NCBI RefSeq assembly: GCF_900186835.1
Contig: NZ_LT906448.1
Coordinates: 1,116,001-1,180,000 of the forward strand
DNA: 64,000 nucleotides
DNA from: Pasteurella dagmatis
GTDB taxonomy: Bacteria; Pseudomonadota; Gammaproteobacteria; Enterobacterales; Pasteurellaceae
Direction: 5' to 3'
In this document: positions 44,507-55,072 of the stretch, piece after piece
Position numbering within the stretch: position 1 is the first letter of the stretch
How the letters are laid out: every line of letters begins with the position of its first letter
Notes under the pieces: generated by a model
The model's database searches: none
What the model was told of the DNA's origin: nothing
The model's input: only the letters and a program-made list of their open reading frames with translations
Translations under genes and position numbers: made by a program

Positions 44507-46648
44507 TTATTTTGACAATATACCGTATTTATATTCTGTAATCATATTTTTATCTGTAATCATCTCAGGCTGGCGTGGTAAAGCGAACTGGCTTTTTTCT
44601 GTATAAGCAATTAATGGTTGTCCCAGCAAAATATTTGTCGCTAGCTTTAAGTATTCTTCAGAATCAAATTTAGTATCACGCCACTTTAATTGGCTTAAAT
44701 TAGTATAGACATTATATTCATCCAATTCTAACACGGGTTTTAATGAAGCCAGAGCCATATTACCATACTGATACGTATAAGGATAAACTTTAGATGCCGT
44801 AAAAAATGCATCTGTAGATTCAGTCGTATTGAAATAGATAAATCCATTTTCTGTTAAATGGGACTTTGTTAACTCAAGAAATTCTTGACTTAATAGATTC
44901 GTTGCATAACTACGCCAATGGAATGTAGTATTCATTAAAATAAAATCAAACTTATCTTGCTGATTTTTTACCAACCATCTACGCCCATCATCTGTAATAA
45001 TTTTAATACGTTTATCCTCTAAGACTTTCCGCATTGCGGAATAACTATCTGCAAGTGATGGATAACCAGGATTTAATTCAATAACAGTAATTGATTCCAC
45101 ATTAGGCATTGAAGATAAAACACGAACCCAAGAGCCAGTACTTAATCCAACCACCAAAATATTTTTAGATTGTGGTGCAATAACTGGTAATAAATACGCT
45201 CTATGAATACCGTTTGAATTATGTGTAATATCAATGTTTAACATTCCATCATAAACATTACTACCAAAAACAAGATGATCATCATACTTATCTTTATAAA
45301 CTTGAATGAAACCATGTTTATTTTCAATTAATTTTTCTAAAACAAGGTCTGGTTTTTGCACTAAAGAATTAATAATTCTTTCTGGCAAAAAAACCATAGA
45401 AGAAATCGCTAATAATGAAAATAATGATATTATTTTTAACCAAATAAGCTTTAGACAGAAAAATGCGATTAATAAACTTATTGCAATAATTACGAGATAA
45501 ACTTGTTGAGTATTTAAAATATCTAATAGGAAAAATCCGAAAAAGATAGGTGCAAGTGTACAACCTAATACATTGGCAAAATAAACATTTGAAATCGCAG
45601 CGCCTGTTTTCCTATTTCCAGTTCCCAAGTGGTGAACTATTGGAAATATAATCCCTCGAAGTAAAGCAACTAATAATACAGAAAACGTGAAAACAATAAA
45701 GTTGGGATAATAAATTATAGATAAAATTGCAATACTATCAAATAAAGTAGAAACTAGAAAAATACGACCAATATAATTTAAATTAGCTTGTTTTCTTTTA
45801 CACACATCTTTTCCAATTAAGGAACCAAAAGCAATACCTAATAAAAATAGAGCTAAGATAAAAGCAAATGCTTGTGGAATTGAAGATGAATAAAGCGAAA
45901 ATAGGCGGATCCAAATAACTTCTAGCCCTAGACTCAGGAAACCACCTAAGAAAGATAATAAAATTGCCTTTCTCACCAGGCTAAAATCTGCAACCTCAAT
46001 AGGTTGCTCTTCTCCTTTATTGATAAGTTTAATATTCTTGTTATGTTTTTCTGTACCATAGATACTAAATATGGCGATCGCAACAAATACATTAATACCT
46101 GCGGCAATATAGACTACCTCATCTAATTGAAAATGATTAAATAAATAAAATCCTGTCACCAAACAAGCTGTTGCAGCACCTAACGTATTTACAAAGTATA
46201 ACCAGCCAATATTATTACCTATATTATTATCAATATAATTATTCAAATATTGAGTTAATAATGGCAAAGTACTTCCCATTAAAAATGTTGGAAATAATAA
46301 TAAAATAAAGTTAGCTAGAGAAATAATTAGCGTATTAGAATGTAAAAAAACTGATTTAATAAAAGCAATCAAATCTGAACTCAAAAACCCAAATAAACCA
46401 ATACCAATTTCTGTTAAGGCAAAAATAAGAATAATTTTATTAGGAAACTTATCCGCTAATCTTCCCCCAAAATAAGCACCAATACCCAAGCCTGCCACAA
46501 ATACAGCAATCACTATAGTTATAGATTCTAAGTCAACACCAAATGCAGTAAATAGCATTCTTTGCCAAGCAATTTGATAAACTAAAGCAGCAAAGCCTGA
46601 CATAAAAAATACTATTCTAAGAATATTTAAGTACGACATATTCATCAC
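44507..46648 (-). CDS. Polytopic membrane protein with C-terminal spermidine-synthase-like domain
   Basis: A 713-aa protein. The first ~415 residues form about 12 membrane helices of a transporter-like fold, with FLMGSTLPLLTQYL and FLGGFLSLGLEVIWIRLFSL. The C-terminal ~280 residues resemble spermidine synthases: glycine-rich loop ILVVGLSTGSWVRVL (about 495), ESITVIELNPGYPSLA with the acidic cofactor residue, and ITDDGRRWL. The usual synthase catalytic segment is replaced by FILMNTTFHWRSYATNLLS, so polyamine synthesis is doubtful. Such fused MFS/spermidine-synthase proteins are widespread but uncharacterised. The gene overlaps the sulfatase-fold gene upstream by 4 bp (ATGA), forming a two-gene unit. 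Confidence 0.78.
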   Translation of the reverse strand: MMNMSYLNILRIVFFMSGFAALVYQIAWQRMLFTAFGVDLESITIVIAVFVAGLGIGAYFGGRLADKFPNKIILIFALTEIGIGLFGFLSSDLIAFIKSVFLHSNTLIISLANFILLLFPTFLMGSTLPLLTQYLNNYIDNNIGNNIGWLYFVNTLGAATACLVTGFYLFNHFQLDEVVYIAAGINVFVAIAIFSIYGTEKHNKNIKLINKGEEQPIEVADFSLVRKAILLSFLGGFLSLGLEVIWIRLFSLYSSSIPQAFAFILALFLLGIAFGSLIGKDVCKRKQANLNYIGRIFLVSTLFDSIAILSIIYYPNFIVFTFSVLLVALLRGIIFPIVHHLGTGNRKTGAAISNVYFANVLGCTLAPIFFGFFLLDILNTQQVYLVIIAISLLIAFFCLKLIWLKIISLFSLLAISSMVFLPERIINSLVQKPDLVLEKLIENKHGFIQVYKDKYDDHLVFGSNVYDGMLNIDITHNSNGIHRAYLLPVIAPQSKNILVVGLSTGSWVRVLSSMPNVESITVIELNPGYPSLADSYSAMRKVLEDKRIKIITDDGRRWLVKNQQDKFDFILMNTTFHWRSYATNLLSQEFLELTKSHLTENGFIYFNTTESTDAFFTASKVYPYTYQYGNMALASLKPVLELDEYNVYTNLSQLKWRDTKFDSEEYLKLATNILLGQPLIAYTEKSQFALPRQPEMITDKNMITEYKYGILSK

Positions 46649-48264
46649 TTTATTAATTCCTTTTCAAAAGATGGTATTGGATCAGTTTCCAAACTATCAA
46701 AATAAACATTTTTACGAAAATCAAAAACTTTTATATCTTTATCATCTTCGTAAGAGAAGAAGTCATAATCAGAAGATAATTCTTTTGTTTTTATGCCTAA
46801 CCATTGACTAAAACCATAAATAAAATTAACCGCACTTCTTTTAATATTAGTCACTTCTCTTTTTGTATCATCGCTTGATAATTTAAAGAACGGTACCATA
46901 TAGTTAGACTGATTTTTTTCGCTATAATCTAATGAAAGTCTTTCTAAATCGTCTTTTTTGATATGGCTAAGTCCATGGTCAGAAAAATAAATTAAAGAGT
47001 AACTTTCATTTTTTTCTTTCAAAATAGAAACAATATTTTCTATCAACTTGTCTGTTTTTAAAATCGTATTCACATAACAAGACATATCTTTATTAACAAA
47101 TTTTAATATATGCTCATCTTTTTTTAATCTTGAACAAAATTTTTGATGAGATCCCATTAAATGAAAAACAAATAAACTTGCTTTCTTATTGGTAATGCTA
47201 CTTTTTGCTAACCTCATCTTAAATTCATCTAGTAGAGTAAAATCATCAACATCCCCTGTATTAAATGCGCCTTTTTTAGTAAAGAAATAAAAATCACTAC
47301 TTGCACCAATTCGACTAGCACTACTATCATATTTACCAATGCTACCTTGATTAGAAAACCAATAGGTTTGTATATCCGCTTTTTTGGCTAAGTTAATGAT
47401 GTGATAGCTATAATCGATCTTATTAGAGACTCTAAAATAAAGCGATTTAAGTAAAGAATGATAGGTCGCTGGAGCTGCTGAAATGTACCCAGCATTAATA
47501 TAGCCTAAGCTGCGATCCAAAAAAGGGGTTGTTGGTAAAGAAAAACCATAAGTAGAAAAATAATCTCGGCGTGCACTTTCTCCGATAATCAAAACATAAT
47601 TTCGATATTTAGGCAGTGCTTCAATAACTTGCCAAGGGTTCGGCTTTTTAAATGCAGATTCTAATTCCTTTTTCTCAAAATAATAACCAGAGAAACTTTC
47701 ATAAATATTAGCATAAAATGACACAACATTAATTGGTGTATTTGCAAGTGTCCAACGATGTTCATCTTCCTCTGATTCTTCTAAATAATATTTAGTTGGC
47801 TCAAATACAAGAGAGAACAAAAAGCCAAAAAACAATAAAGTATAAATTCCCTTCTTCTCTGAATAATTTCTTGCACTGATATTATATCTTTTTAATCTAA
47901 TCAGAATGATGGCAGAAAGACAGAATAAAAAAGGTAATAAAAAATCTGAGAAGGAAAATACAGACATAAACTCTAATGACTCAGAAATATTTGTTTCTAA
48001 AAATGCGGCGATTATTCCCGAGTTTAAAGAGCCATAATATAAAGAGACTGGATAATATAAAGATAAAGTAGCCGTAACAAATAAAATAACAGCAGTAAAT
48101 AATTTCTCAGATAATACATAAATTAAATAATAAAGAATAAATGTAATAAATAAGGTATAAGCCAAGCTAGCTTCAGAGTTGATGACTACAGTTAGAAAAG
48201 AAAAGAAAAACAACCAAATATAAAAAATTCGATAATGCAAATAAGAAAAGAAGCGTTTCAACAT
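46645..48264 (-). CDS. Sulfatase-fold phosphoethanolamine transferase-like inner-membrane protein
   Basis: A 539-aa protein with five N-terminal hydrophobic segments (in about the first 170 residues) and a periplasmic alkaline-phosphatase/sulfatase domain. NYVLIIGESARRDYFSTYGF carries the metal ligand Glu and is followed by LPTTPFLDRS and a TYHSL nucleophile region; FHLMGSHQKFCSR and LIYFSDHGLS (Asp-His metal ligands) complete it. These motifs match EptA/EptB/CptA-type transferases that decorate lipid A or core sugars with phosphoethanolamine; the acceptor is not evident. I prefer ATG 48264 (AAGGATG upstream) to an earlier one at 48342. It is coupled to the downstream membrane protein gene. 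The pair is notably AT-rich. Confidence 0.84.
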   Translation of the reverse strand: MLKRFFSYLHYRIFYIWLFFFSFLTVVINSEASLAYTLFITFILYYLIYVLSEKLFTAVILFVTATLSLYYPVSLYYGSLNSGIIAAFLETNISESLEFMSVFSFSDFLLPFLFCLSAIILIRLKRYNISARNYSEKKGIYTLLFFGFLFSLVFEPTKYYLEESEEDEHRWTLANTPINVVSFYANIYESFSGYYFEKKELESAFKKPNPWQVIEALPKYRNYVLIIGESARRDYFSTYGFSLPTTPFLDRSLGYINAGYISAAPATYHSLLKSLYFRVSNKIDYSYHIINLAKKADIQTYWFSNQGSIGKYDSSASRIGASSDFYFFTKKGAFNTGDVDDFTLLDEFKMRLAKSSITNKKASLFVFHLMGSHQKFCSRLKKDEHILKFVNKDMSCYVNTILKTDKLIENIVSILKEKNESYSLIYFSDHGLSHIKKDDLERLSLDYSEKNQSNYMVPFFKLSSDDTKREVTNIKRSAVNFIYGFSQWLGIKTKELSSDYDFFSYEDDKDIKVFDFRKNVYFDSLETDPIPSFEKELIK

Positions 48265-48415
48265 AAGCCAACATCCTTGTTTTAACCTAGGCGCATTATT
48301 ATATAGAATCCCCAAAAATAAGTTAAGCAGCATTTCATCCAAGACATATGTTCTATGATGTTCTACTCCTTTTTGCTAGAATGCCAGAATATCCATCTTC
48401 AACAAAAGGACTTTT

Positions 48416-49273
48416 ATGACACAGTCGAAATATATCGTTAATATGACTGAGCAAAATCTCAATGAGGTTTTGCAAAGCTCACAACAAATTCCACTTGTTA
48501 TCACTTTCTATGCACCAAGCCACAAAACTTCTGTAGAATTTACCGCACTTTTAGAACGTGTCACAGAACAGTATCAAGGGCAGTTTTTGCTTGCTAAGGT
48601 AGATTGTGAAAAAGAACAAATGTTGACGGCACAATTTCGTATTCAAGCACTACCAACCACTTATTTATTCAAAGAAGGGCAAGCGTTAGATGCGTTTCCC
48701 GGTGTGTTGGATGAACTGACATTAAAGCAACGCTTATCTGTCATTTTGCCCAAAGAGGAAGACATAAAATTTATGCAGGCCTTAGATTTTCTCGAAGCAG
48801 AAAATTACGAAGCCGCATTACCCTTACTCAAAGAAGGTTGGGAATTATCAAATAAGAAAAATAGTGACATTGCCTTGCTTTACGCAGAAACCTATATTGC
48901 GATGAAAAAAGTGGAACCTGCACAGGATATTTTAACCCAAATACCTCTACAAGATCGTGATAGCCGTTGGCAGGGGCTACAAGCTCAAATAGAACTGTTA
49001 ATTAAAGCTTCTGACACGCCAGAAATTCAACAATTACAAACCGATTTTGACAAAAATCCAAGCACTGAAATTGCATTGAAACTCGCCTTACAATTACATC
49101 AAGCAAACCGAAATGAAGAAGCATTGGATTTGTTATTCCATATTTTAAGAAAAGATCTCAATGCAGAACAAAGCGAAGTGAAACAACAATTTCTGTCCAT
49201 TCTTTCTGCAATAGGAAACAATGATCCGATTACCAATAAATATCGTCGTTTACTCTATTCCCTTTTATATTGA
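48416..49273 (+). CDS. cnoX: Thioredoxin-like chaperedoxin CnoX (YbbN)
   Basis: A 285-aa protein with an N-terminal thioredoxin fold (about 1-110) and C-terminal tetratricopeptide-like helices (about 115-285). At the active-site position the sequence is YAPSHKTSVEF, with no cysteine (thioredoxin has CGPC; E. coli CnoX has SQHC). It therefore lacks dithiol chemistry, like other CnoX proteins, which act as holdases that pass clients to GroEL and DnaK. The conserved cis-Pro is in ALPTTYLF. It lies 73 bp upstream of trxB, a sensible partner. Uptake sequence 48542-48550 lies in its coding region. Confidence 0.9.
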   Translation: MTQSKYIVNMTEQNLNEVLQSSQQIPLVITFYAPSHKTSVEFTALLERVTEQYQGQFLLAKVDCEKEQMLTAQFRIQALPTTYLFKEGQALDAFPGVLDELTLKQRLSVILPKEEDIKFMQALDFLEAENYEAALPLLKEGWELSNKKNSDIALLYAETYIAMKKVEPAQDILTQIPLQDRDSRWQGLQAQIELLIKASDTPEIQQLQTDFDKNPSTEIALKLALQLHQANRNEEALDLLFHILRKDLNAEQSEVKQQFLSILSAIGNNDPITNKYRRLLYSLLY

Positions 49274-49343
49274 TAGGTATTAGGGATAGATAACACCAAT
49301 TGAACAAGCTATAATACTAACCAAATTTTGATATTAAGGATAA

Positions 49344-50300
<957 letters not shown>

Positions 50301-50334
50301 GCCTTACTTGTAGCATTTAGGCATATAAATAGAA

Positions 50335-50357
50335 ATGAGGGGATAATATCCCCTCAT
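50335..50357. repeat. Perfect inverted repeat between trxB and cydD
   Basis: ATGAGGGGATA and TATCCCCTCAT flank a single A, giving an 11-bp perfect hairpin. No T tract follows on the plus strand, so it is a poor intrinsic terminator and could instead stabilise the trxB 3' end or attenuate read-through into cydD, 38 bp away. Confidence 0.6.
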
Positions 50358-50394
50358 AAAATCTCTTGATTATAACACTTAGTGTACATAGATT

Positions 50395-52158
50395 ATGGAA
50401 AAAACTCGCCAAAAATATTTACAAAAATGGCTTTGGAATGAACAACAACCAATCAAAAAGTTGTTACATCTAAATATCATTCTTGCATCAATTTCTTCTG
50501 TGATCTTAGTTGCTAATACCTATTTTATTGCCTATCTCTTGCATCATTTAATTATAGAAAATACTCCACGCACAGAATTACTACCTTATTTTATTGCTCT
50601 TGTTATTGGTTTTTTCCTACGAGCACTAATTTTATGGGCAAGAGAGTCTATTGGTTTTAAGTGTGGTCGAATTTTACGTAATATTGTTCGCAAAAAAATT
50701 CTCAATAAAATTCACGAGGTAGGCCCTGCTGTTACAAGCAATACGCCGGCAGGAAGCTGGGCAAGTATTATGCTAGAGCAAGTAGAAAATCTACAAAACT
50801 ATTACGCACGCTATTTACCACAGCAAGCGCTTTCTATCATTGTGCCTGTGGTTATTCTTATTGCTATTTTCCCAATTAATTGGGTTGCAGGAATCATCTT
50901 GATGATAACTGCACCACTTATACCAATTTTTATGATTTTGGTCGGTGTCGCTGCCGCTGATAGTAGCCAAAAACATATGAACACCTTAGCTAAACTAAGT
51001 GCACAATTTTTAGATCGCCTAAAAGGGTTAGAAACTTTACGCCTTTTCAACCGTACGGAAGAGCAAACCAAACATATCGAGAAAAGTACTGAAAAATTCC
51101 GTGAAACAACAATGGATGTTCTAAAAATGGCGTTTTTATCTTCCGCAGTATTAGAATTTTTCACATCAATCTCAATTGCTTTAATGGCTGTCTATTTTGG
51201 TTTCAGCTATTTAGGAGAAATCAATTTTGGTGAATACAGTACCGAACTCACCTTATTTGTTGGCTTTTTCTGCCTAATTCTTGCACCTGAATTTTACCAA
51301 CCATTACGAGATCTTGGCACTTATTACCACGATCGTGCAGCTGGCATTGGGGCTGCAGATGCGATTGTAGAATTTCTAGAAAAAGAGCATAAAAGTTTCT
51401 TATCAAACGCAAGTCAGTCTATTGAGAAAAAAAGTGCGGTCGAAATTAAAGCAAAAAATTTAGTAATTTTCTCACCACAAGGTAAAGCACTTACCAACCC
51501 ATTAAATTTTAAGCTAAATGCACAAAGCCATACTGCACTTGTTGGCCAAAGTGGGGCTGGAAAAACCACTCTAATGAATGCATTACTAGGATTCTTACCC
51601 TACGAAGGTAGCTTAACGATTAATAACATTGAATTAAAAGAATTAAATATTAATCAGTGGCATAAACAAATCGCTTGGGTTGGGCAAAATCCCCTGTTAC
51701 TCAAAGGTACAATTAAAGAAAATCTATTATTAGGTGATATTGAAGCCAATAATGATGAAATTGAACAAGCACTTATTCAAGCACAGGCTAAAGAGTTTAC
51801 CGATAAACTTGGATTAAATAGCGAAATTAAAGATGAAGGACTAGGTATTTCTGTCGGGCAAGCACAGCGTTTAGCCATTGCAAGAGCCTTATTACGCCGT
51901 AGTAAATTGTTATTGCTAGATGAACCAACTGCAAGCCTAGATGCACAATCAGAACAATTGGTGCTAAATGCCTTACACATAATGAGCCAACATCAAACCA
52001 CATTAATGATTACACACCGTATTGAAGATCTAAAACAATGCGATCAAATCCTTGTTATGCAACAAGGAAAAATTATTCAACAAGGTAATTTTGAACAATT
52101 AAAAGAGGTCGGTTTTTTTGCTGAATTACTTAATCAACGCAAACAGGACTTAAATTAA
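50395..52158 (+). CDS. cydD: Thiol reductant ABC exporter subunit CydD
   Basis: CydD pairs with CydC as a heterodimeric exporter of glutathione and cysteine needed for cytochrome bd assembly. The 587-aa protein has six membrane helices (to about 320) and an ATPase domain: Walker A VGQSGAGKTTLMN (about 375), signature [16 protein letters not shown] (about 485), Walker B LLLDEPTASLD and H-loop ITHRIED. The VGQAQR form of the signature is typical of CydD. It overlaps cydC by one base. An uptake sequence (51432-51440) lies in the linker between the membrane and ATPase domains. Confidence 0.96.
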   Translation: MEKTRQKYLQKWLWNEQQPIKKLLHLNIILASISSVILVANTYFIAYLLHHLIIENTPRTELLPYFIALVIGFFLRALILWARESIGFKCGRILRNIVRKKILNKIHEVGPAVTSNTPAGSWASIMLEQVENLQNYYARYLPQQALSIIVPVVILIAIFPINWVAGIILMITAPLIPIFMILVGVAAADSSQKHMNTLAKLSAQFLDRLKGLETLRLFNRTEEQTKHIEKSTEKFRETTMDVLKMAFLSSAVLEFFTSISIALMAVYFGFSYLGEINFGEYSTELTLFVGFFCLILAPEFYQPLRDLGTYYHDRAAGIGAADAIVEFLEKEHKSFLSNASQSIEKKSAVEIKAKNLVIFSPQGKALTNPLNFKLNAQSHTALVGQSGAGKTTLMNALLGFLPYEGSLTINNIELKELNINQWHKQIAWVGQNPLLLKGTIKENLLLGDIEANNDEIEQALIQAQAKEFTDKLGLNSEIKDEGLGISVGQAQRLAIARALLRRSKLLLLDEPTASLDAQSEQLVLNALHIMSQHQTTLMITHRIEDLKQCDQILVMQQGKIIQQGNFEQLKEVGFFAELLNQRKQDLN

Positions 52159-53885
52159 TGCGCACACTGTTTCCGTTTTTACGCCTTTTTAAGTACGCTA
52201 AATTCCCGTTAATTTTAGGCGTAATTTTAATGATTGTCGGGCTTTCATCTAGTATAGGATTACTAACATTATCAGGTTGGTTTCTTGCTGCAACAGCAAT
52301 TGCTGGTGCTGGCACGTTATTTAACTTCTTCTACCCTTCTGCTGGAGTGCGTGGTTTAGCCATCTCACGAACTGCGGTACGTTATATAGAAAAAATTGTT
52401 ACTCACGATGCCACATTCCGTGTACTAGCAAAATTACGTGTAGAAGTATTTAGTCGTATCATTCCGTTAAGCCCTGCCGTGCTTAATCGTTATCGTAATA
52501 GTGATTTATTAAATCGATTAGTGGCTGATGTAGATACCCTTGATAACTTATATCTACGCCTGATTGCCCCTTTTATTAGTGCTATCGTTGTCATTGCTAT
52601 TATCACTTTTGGGCTCAGTCTCATTAATCCTACTATTTCTATTTGCATTGGTATCGCACTACTTATATTTTTATTAACTATCCCGACACTATTTTATTAT
52701 CTAGGCAAACAGTTTGGTGAAAAGCTAACACAATCACGGGCAAATTATCGTAGCAAATTTGTGGAATTTATTCAGGCACAAGCTGAGTTGCTGTTATTCA
52801 ATGCTGAAGATAAATCCAAGCAATCACTCAATCAGATTGAACAAGAATGGCAATCCTACCAACAAAAAGAAGCAAATTTAACAGGGCTTTCAAGTGCAAT
52901 TTTACTGTTAGTTAATGGGTTGATTATTTCATTTACCTTGTGGTTTGTAGCTGATATGGATTTAGGTGATGGCGTATACAAAGCTGCATTTATTGCCTTA
53001 TTTACCTTTGCTGCGCTTTCTACTTTTGAAATTTTAATGCCTATTGGCGCAGCATTTTTGCACATTGGACAAGTTATTGCCTCTGCCGAGCGTCTAAATG
53101 ACATAATGACCCAATCACCGTTAGTGGAATTCACACAAAATGAGCCATTTACTCAAACTGATGATGCTCTAATTGATGTAAGAAATGTATTTTTTACCTA
53201 TCCTGAACGTGAAAATCTTGCATTAAACGATGTCAGTTTGTCTATCCAACAAGGACAAAAAATTGCGATTTTAGGCAAAACTGGCAGTGGAAAATCAACA
53301 TTATTGCAATTGCTTGTACGTAATTATGATGTGCAACAAGGCTCACTCTTATTAGCTGGAAAATCTATTGAACAATATTCTGAAGTGACTCTACGCCAAC
53401 AAATGTGCTTTTTAACACAACGCATTCACGTATTCAGTGATACCTTACGCCAGAACTTACAAATCGCAAGTACGGTAGAAATTTCTGATGAAAAAATGAT
53501 TACGGTGTTAAAACAAGTTGGCTTAGAAAAGTTATTGGATCAAGAAGGTTTAGATGTCTGGTTAGGTGATGGTGGACGTCCGCTTTCAGGGGGCGAACAG
53601 CGTCGTTTAGGGTTAGCTCGTATACTGTTAAATGATGCACCAATTTTATTACTAGATGAGCCAACTGAAGGTTTAGATCGTGAAACTGAACGCCAAGTTC
53701 TACAACTGATTTTTGCTCACGCACAAAATAAAACTTTATTAATGGTGACACATCGCTTAACGTTCATCGAGCAATTTGATCAGCTGTATCTAATTGATGA
53801 AGCAAAACTTATCGAGCAAGGCCACTATAACGAATTAATCAATAAAGAAATGGGTTATTTCAAGAAACTGACAGAACGGATTTAA
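52158..53885 (+). CDS. cydC: Thiol reductant ABC exporter subunit CydC
   Basis: The second half of the CydDC exporter, 575 aa. Six membrane helices fill the first ~320 residues; the ATPase domain has Walker A LGKTGSGKSTLLQ (about 372), Q-loop CFLTQRIHVFSDT, signature LSGGEQRRLGLARIL (about 480), Walker B ILLLDEPTEGLD and H-loop VTHRL. The ATG shares its A with the cydD stop (TAATG), so translation is coupled. It converges on the 4.5S RNA gene, whose 3' end is only about 10 bp away. Confidence 0.96.
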   Translation: MRTLFPFLRLFKYAKFPLILGVILMIVGLSSSIGLLTLSGWFLAATAIAGAGTLFNFFYPSAGVRGLAISRTAVRYIEKIVTHDATFRVLAKLRVEVFSRIIPLSPAVLNRYRNSDLLNRLVADVDTLDNLYLRLIAPFISAIVVIAIITFGLSLINPTISICIGIALLIFLLTIPTLFYYLGKQFGEKLTQSRANYRSKFVEFIQAQAELLLFNAEDKSKQSLNQIEQEWQSYQQKEANLTGLSSAILLLVNGLIISFTLWFVADMDLGDGVYKAAFIALFTFAALSTFEILMPIGAAFLHIGQVIASAERLNDIMTQSPLVEFTQNEPFTQTDDALIDVRNVFFTYPERENLALNDVSLSIQQGQKIAILGKTGSGKSTLLQLLVRNYDVQQGSLLLAGKSIEQYSEVTLRQQMCFLTQRIHVFSDTLRQNLQIASTVEISDEKMITVLKQVGLEKLLDQEGLDVWLGDGGRPLSGGEQRRLGLARILLNDAPILLLDEPTEGLDRETERQVLQLIFAHAQNKTLLMVTHRLTFIEQFDQLYLIDEAKLIEQGHYNELINKEMGYFKKLTERI

Positions 53886-53894
53886 GAAAAGTTG

Positions 53895-54008
53895 GGTGGA
53901 AACCTTCCCAGCTTGATCTCGGCACACGGAAATTCTGACTTTGGCTGCTTTCTTCCGAACCTGACCAGGTAAACCAGACACCATTGCGAGGAACCGAGAA
54001 GGTTTCCA
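53895..54008 (-). ncRNA. ffs: 4.5S RNA, signal recognition particle RNA
   Basis: Read on the minus strand: TGGAAACCTTC at the 5' end pairs with GAAGGTTTCCA at the 3' end, and the middle carries the universal SRP domain IV hairpin, ACCTGGTCAGGTTCGGAAGAA with GCAGCC (quoted in parts), including the GGTCAGG...GGAAG internal loops bound by Ffh. At about 114 nt it matches bacterial 4.5S RNA. It targets ribosomes making membrane proteins to the membrane. Ends are approximate. T-rich TTTTCTTAAATCC lies just past the 3' end, towards cydC. Confidence 0.93.
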
Positions 54009-54175
54009 TTGAGGCTAACCAGAACAAAATATGCTTGATTAGCTGCGCTATTATGCTATAAGCGCCCCTATTTTGCAAACGTTGATTGTTAAATTTCGTG
54101 GATTCGCTTACTTTTTATAATATTTGGAATATTAAGGAAAATTCCTAATCTTGCTGTTTATATGAGGAATGAACG

Positions 54176-55042
54176 ATGTCAAATGCATTAAATAATCTGA
54201 TTGAGTTACTTAAATTAGAGCGTCTTGATGACTTCTTGTTTCGTGGTAATAGTGAAGATCTTGGTTTACCGCAAGTCTTTGGTGGACAAGTTGTGGCACA
54301 AGCCCTTTCTGCGGCAATTCAAGTGGCACCACAAGATCGTATTTTACATTCTTGCCACGCTTATTTTTTATCCCCCGGCGAGAGCAAACACCCGATTATC
54401 TATGATGTGGAAACGCTACGAGAAGGACGTAGTTTTAGTGCATATCGTGTTAAAGCTATTCAACATAATGAGCCGATTTGCCACATCACTGCATCTTTCC
54501 AAAAAGAAGAACAAGGTTTTGAGCACCAAAGTTCAATGCCTGAAGTTGCCTCACCAGAACAGCTCATTTCAGAAAGCGATACTATTCAAAAGCTCGCTTC
54601 ATTATTACCAGAACCAGTGCGCACAAAATTTACTGCAGAAAGACCATTTGATATTCGCGCAAAATATATCAATAACCCTTTCCAAGGTAAAAAATTACCT
54701 GCAGAACAATTTGCTTGGGTAAAATCAAATGGAGAAGCGCCTTTAGATCAAAGAATCCAACAATGTTTACTAGCTTACTTTTCAGATTTTCACTGTTTAT
54801 TGACCGCACTTCACCCTCACGAAAAAGGTTTCTTACAAGCCGGAATGAAAGTCGCCACAATCGATCATTCGATTTGGTTCCACCGCACTTTTGATCTTAA
54901 TGATTGGTTACTTTATGCGATCGAAAGTAACAATGCCTCTGGTGCGCGTGGATTAGCGCGAGGGCAAATTTTCGATACGAAAGGACGTTTAATTGCAACC
55001 ACTCAGCAAGAAGGCCTAATCCGCTATCGTACTGGAAAATAA
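54176..55042 (+). CDS. tesB: Acyl-CoA thioesterase II
   Basis: TesB hydrolyses medium- and long-chain acyl-CoAs. The 288-aa protein is a double hotdog: N-terminal half with FGGQVVAQALSAAIQV (about 36-51) and SCHAYFLSPGE, C-terminal half with ATIDHSIWFHRTFDLNDWLLY (in outline, about 225-245), where the catalytic Asp of the Asp/Gln/Thr triad lies. The length equals the E. coli enzyme. GAGGAA lies upstream. It lies 30 bp before the DUF455 gene, so they are probably co-transcribed. Two uptake sequences lie in its 3' third (54803-54811, 54882-54890). Confidence 0.95.
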   Translation: MSNALNNLIELLKLERLDDFLFRGNSEDLGLPQVFGGQVVAQALSAAIQVAPQDRILHSCHAYFLSPGESKHPIIYDVETLREGRSFSAYRVKAIQHNEPICHITASFQKEEQGFEHQSSMPEVASPEQLISESDTIQKLASLLPEPVRTKFTAERPFDIRAKYINNPFQGKKLPAEQFAWVKSNGEAPLDQRIQQCLLAYFSDFHCLLTALHPHEKGFLQAGMKVATIDHSIWFHRTFDLNDWLLYAIESNNASGARGLARGQIFDTKGRLIATTQQEGLIRYRTGK

Positions 55043-55072
55043 AAGATTATAGAAAAATAAAAAAGGAAAAAT

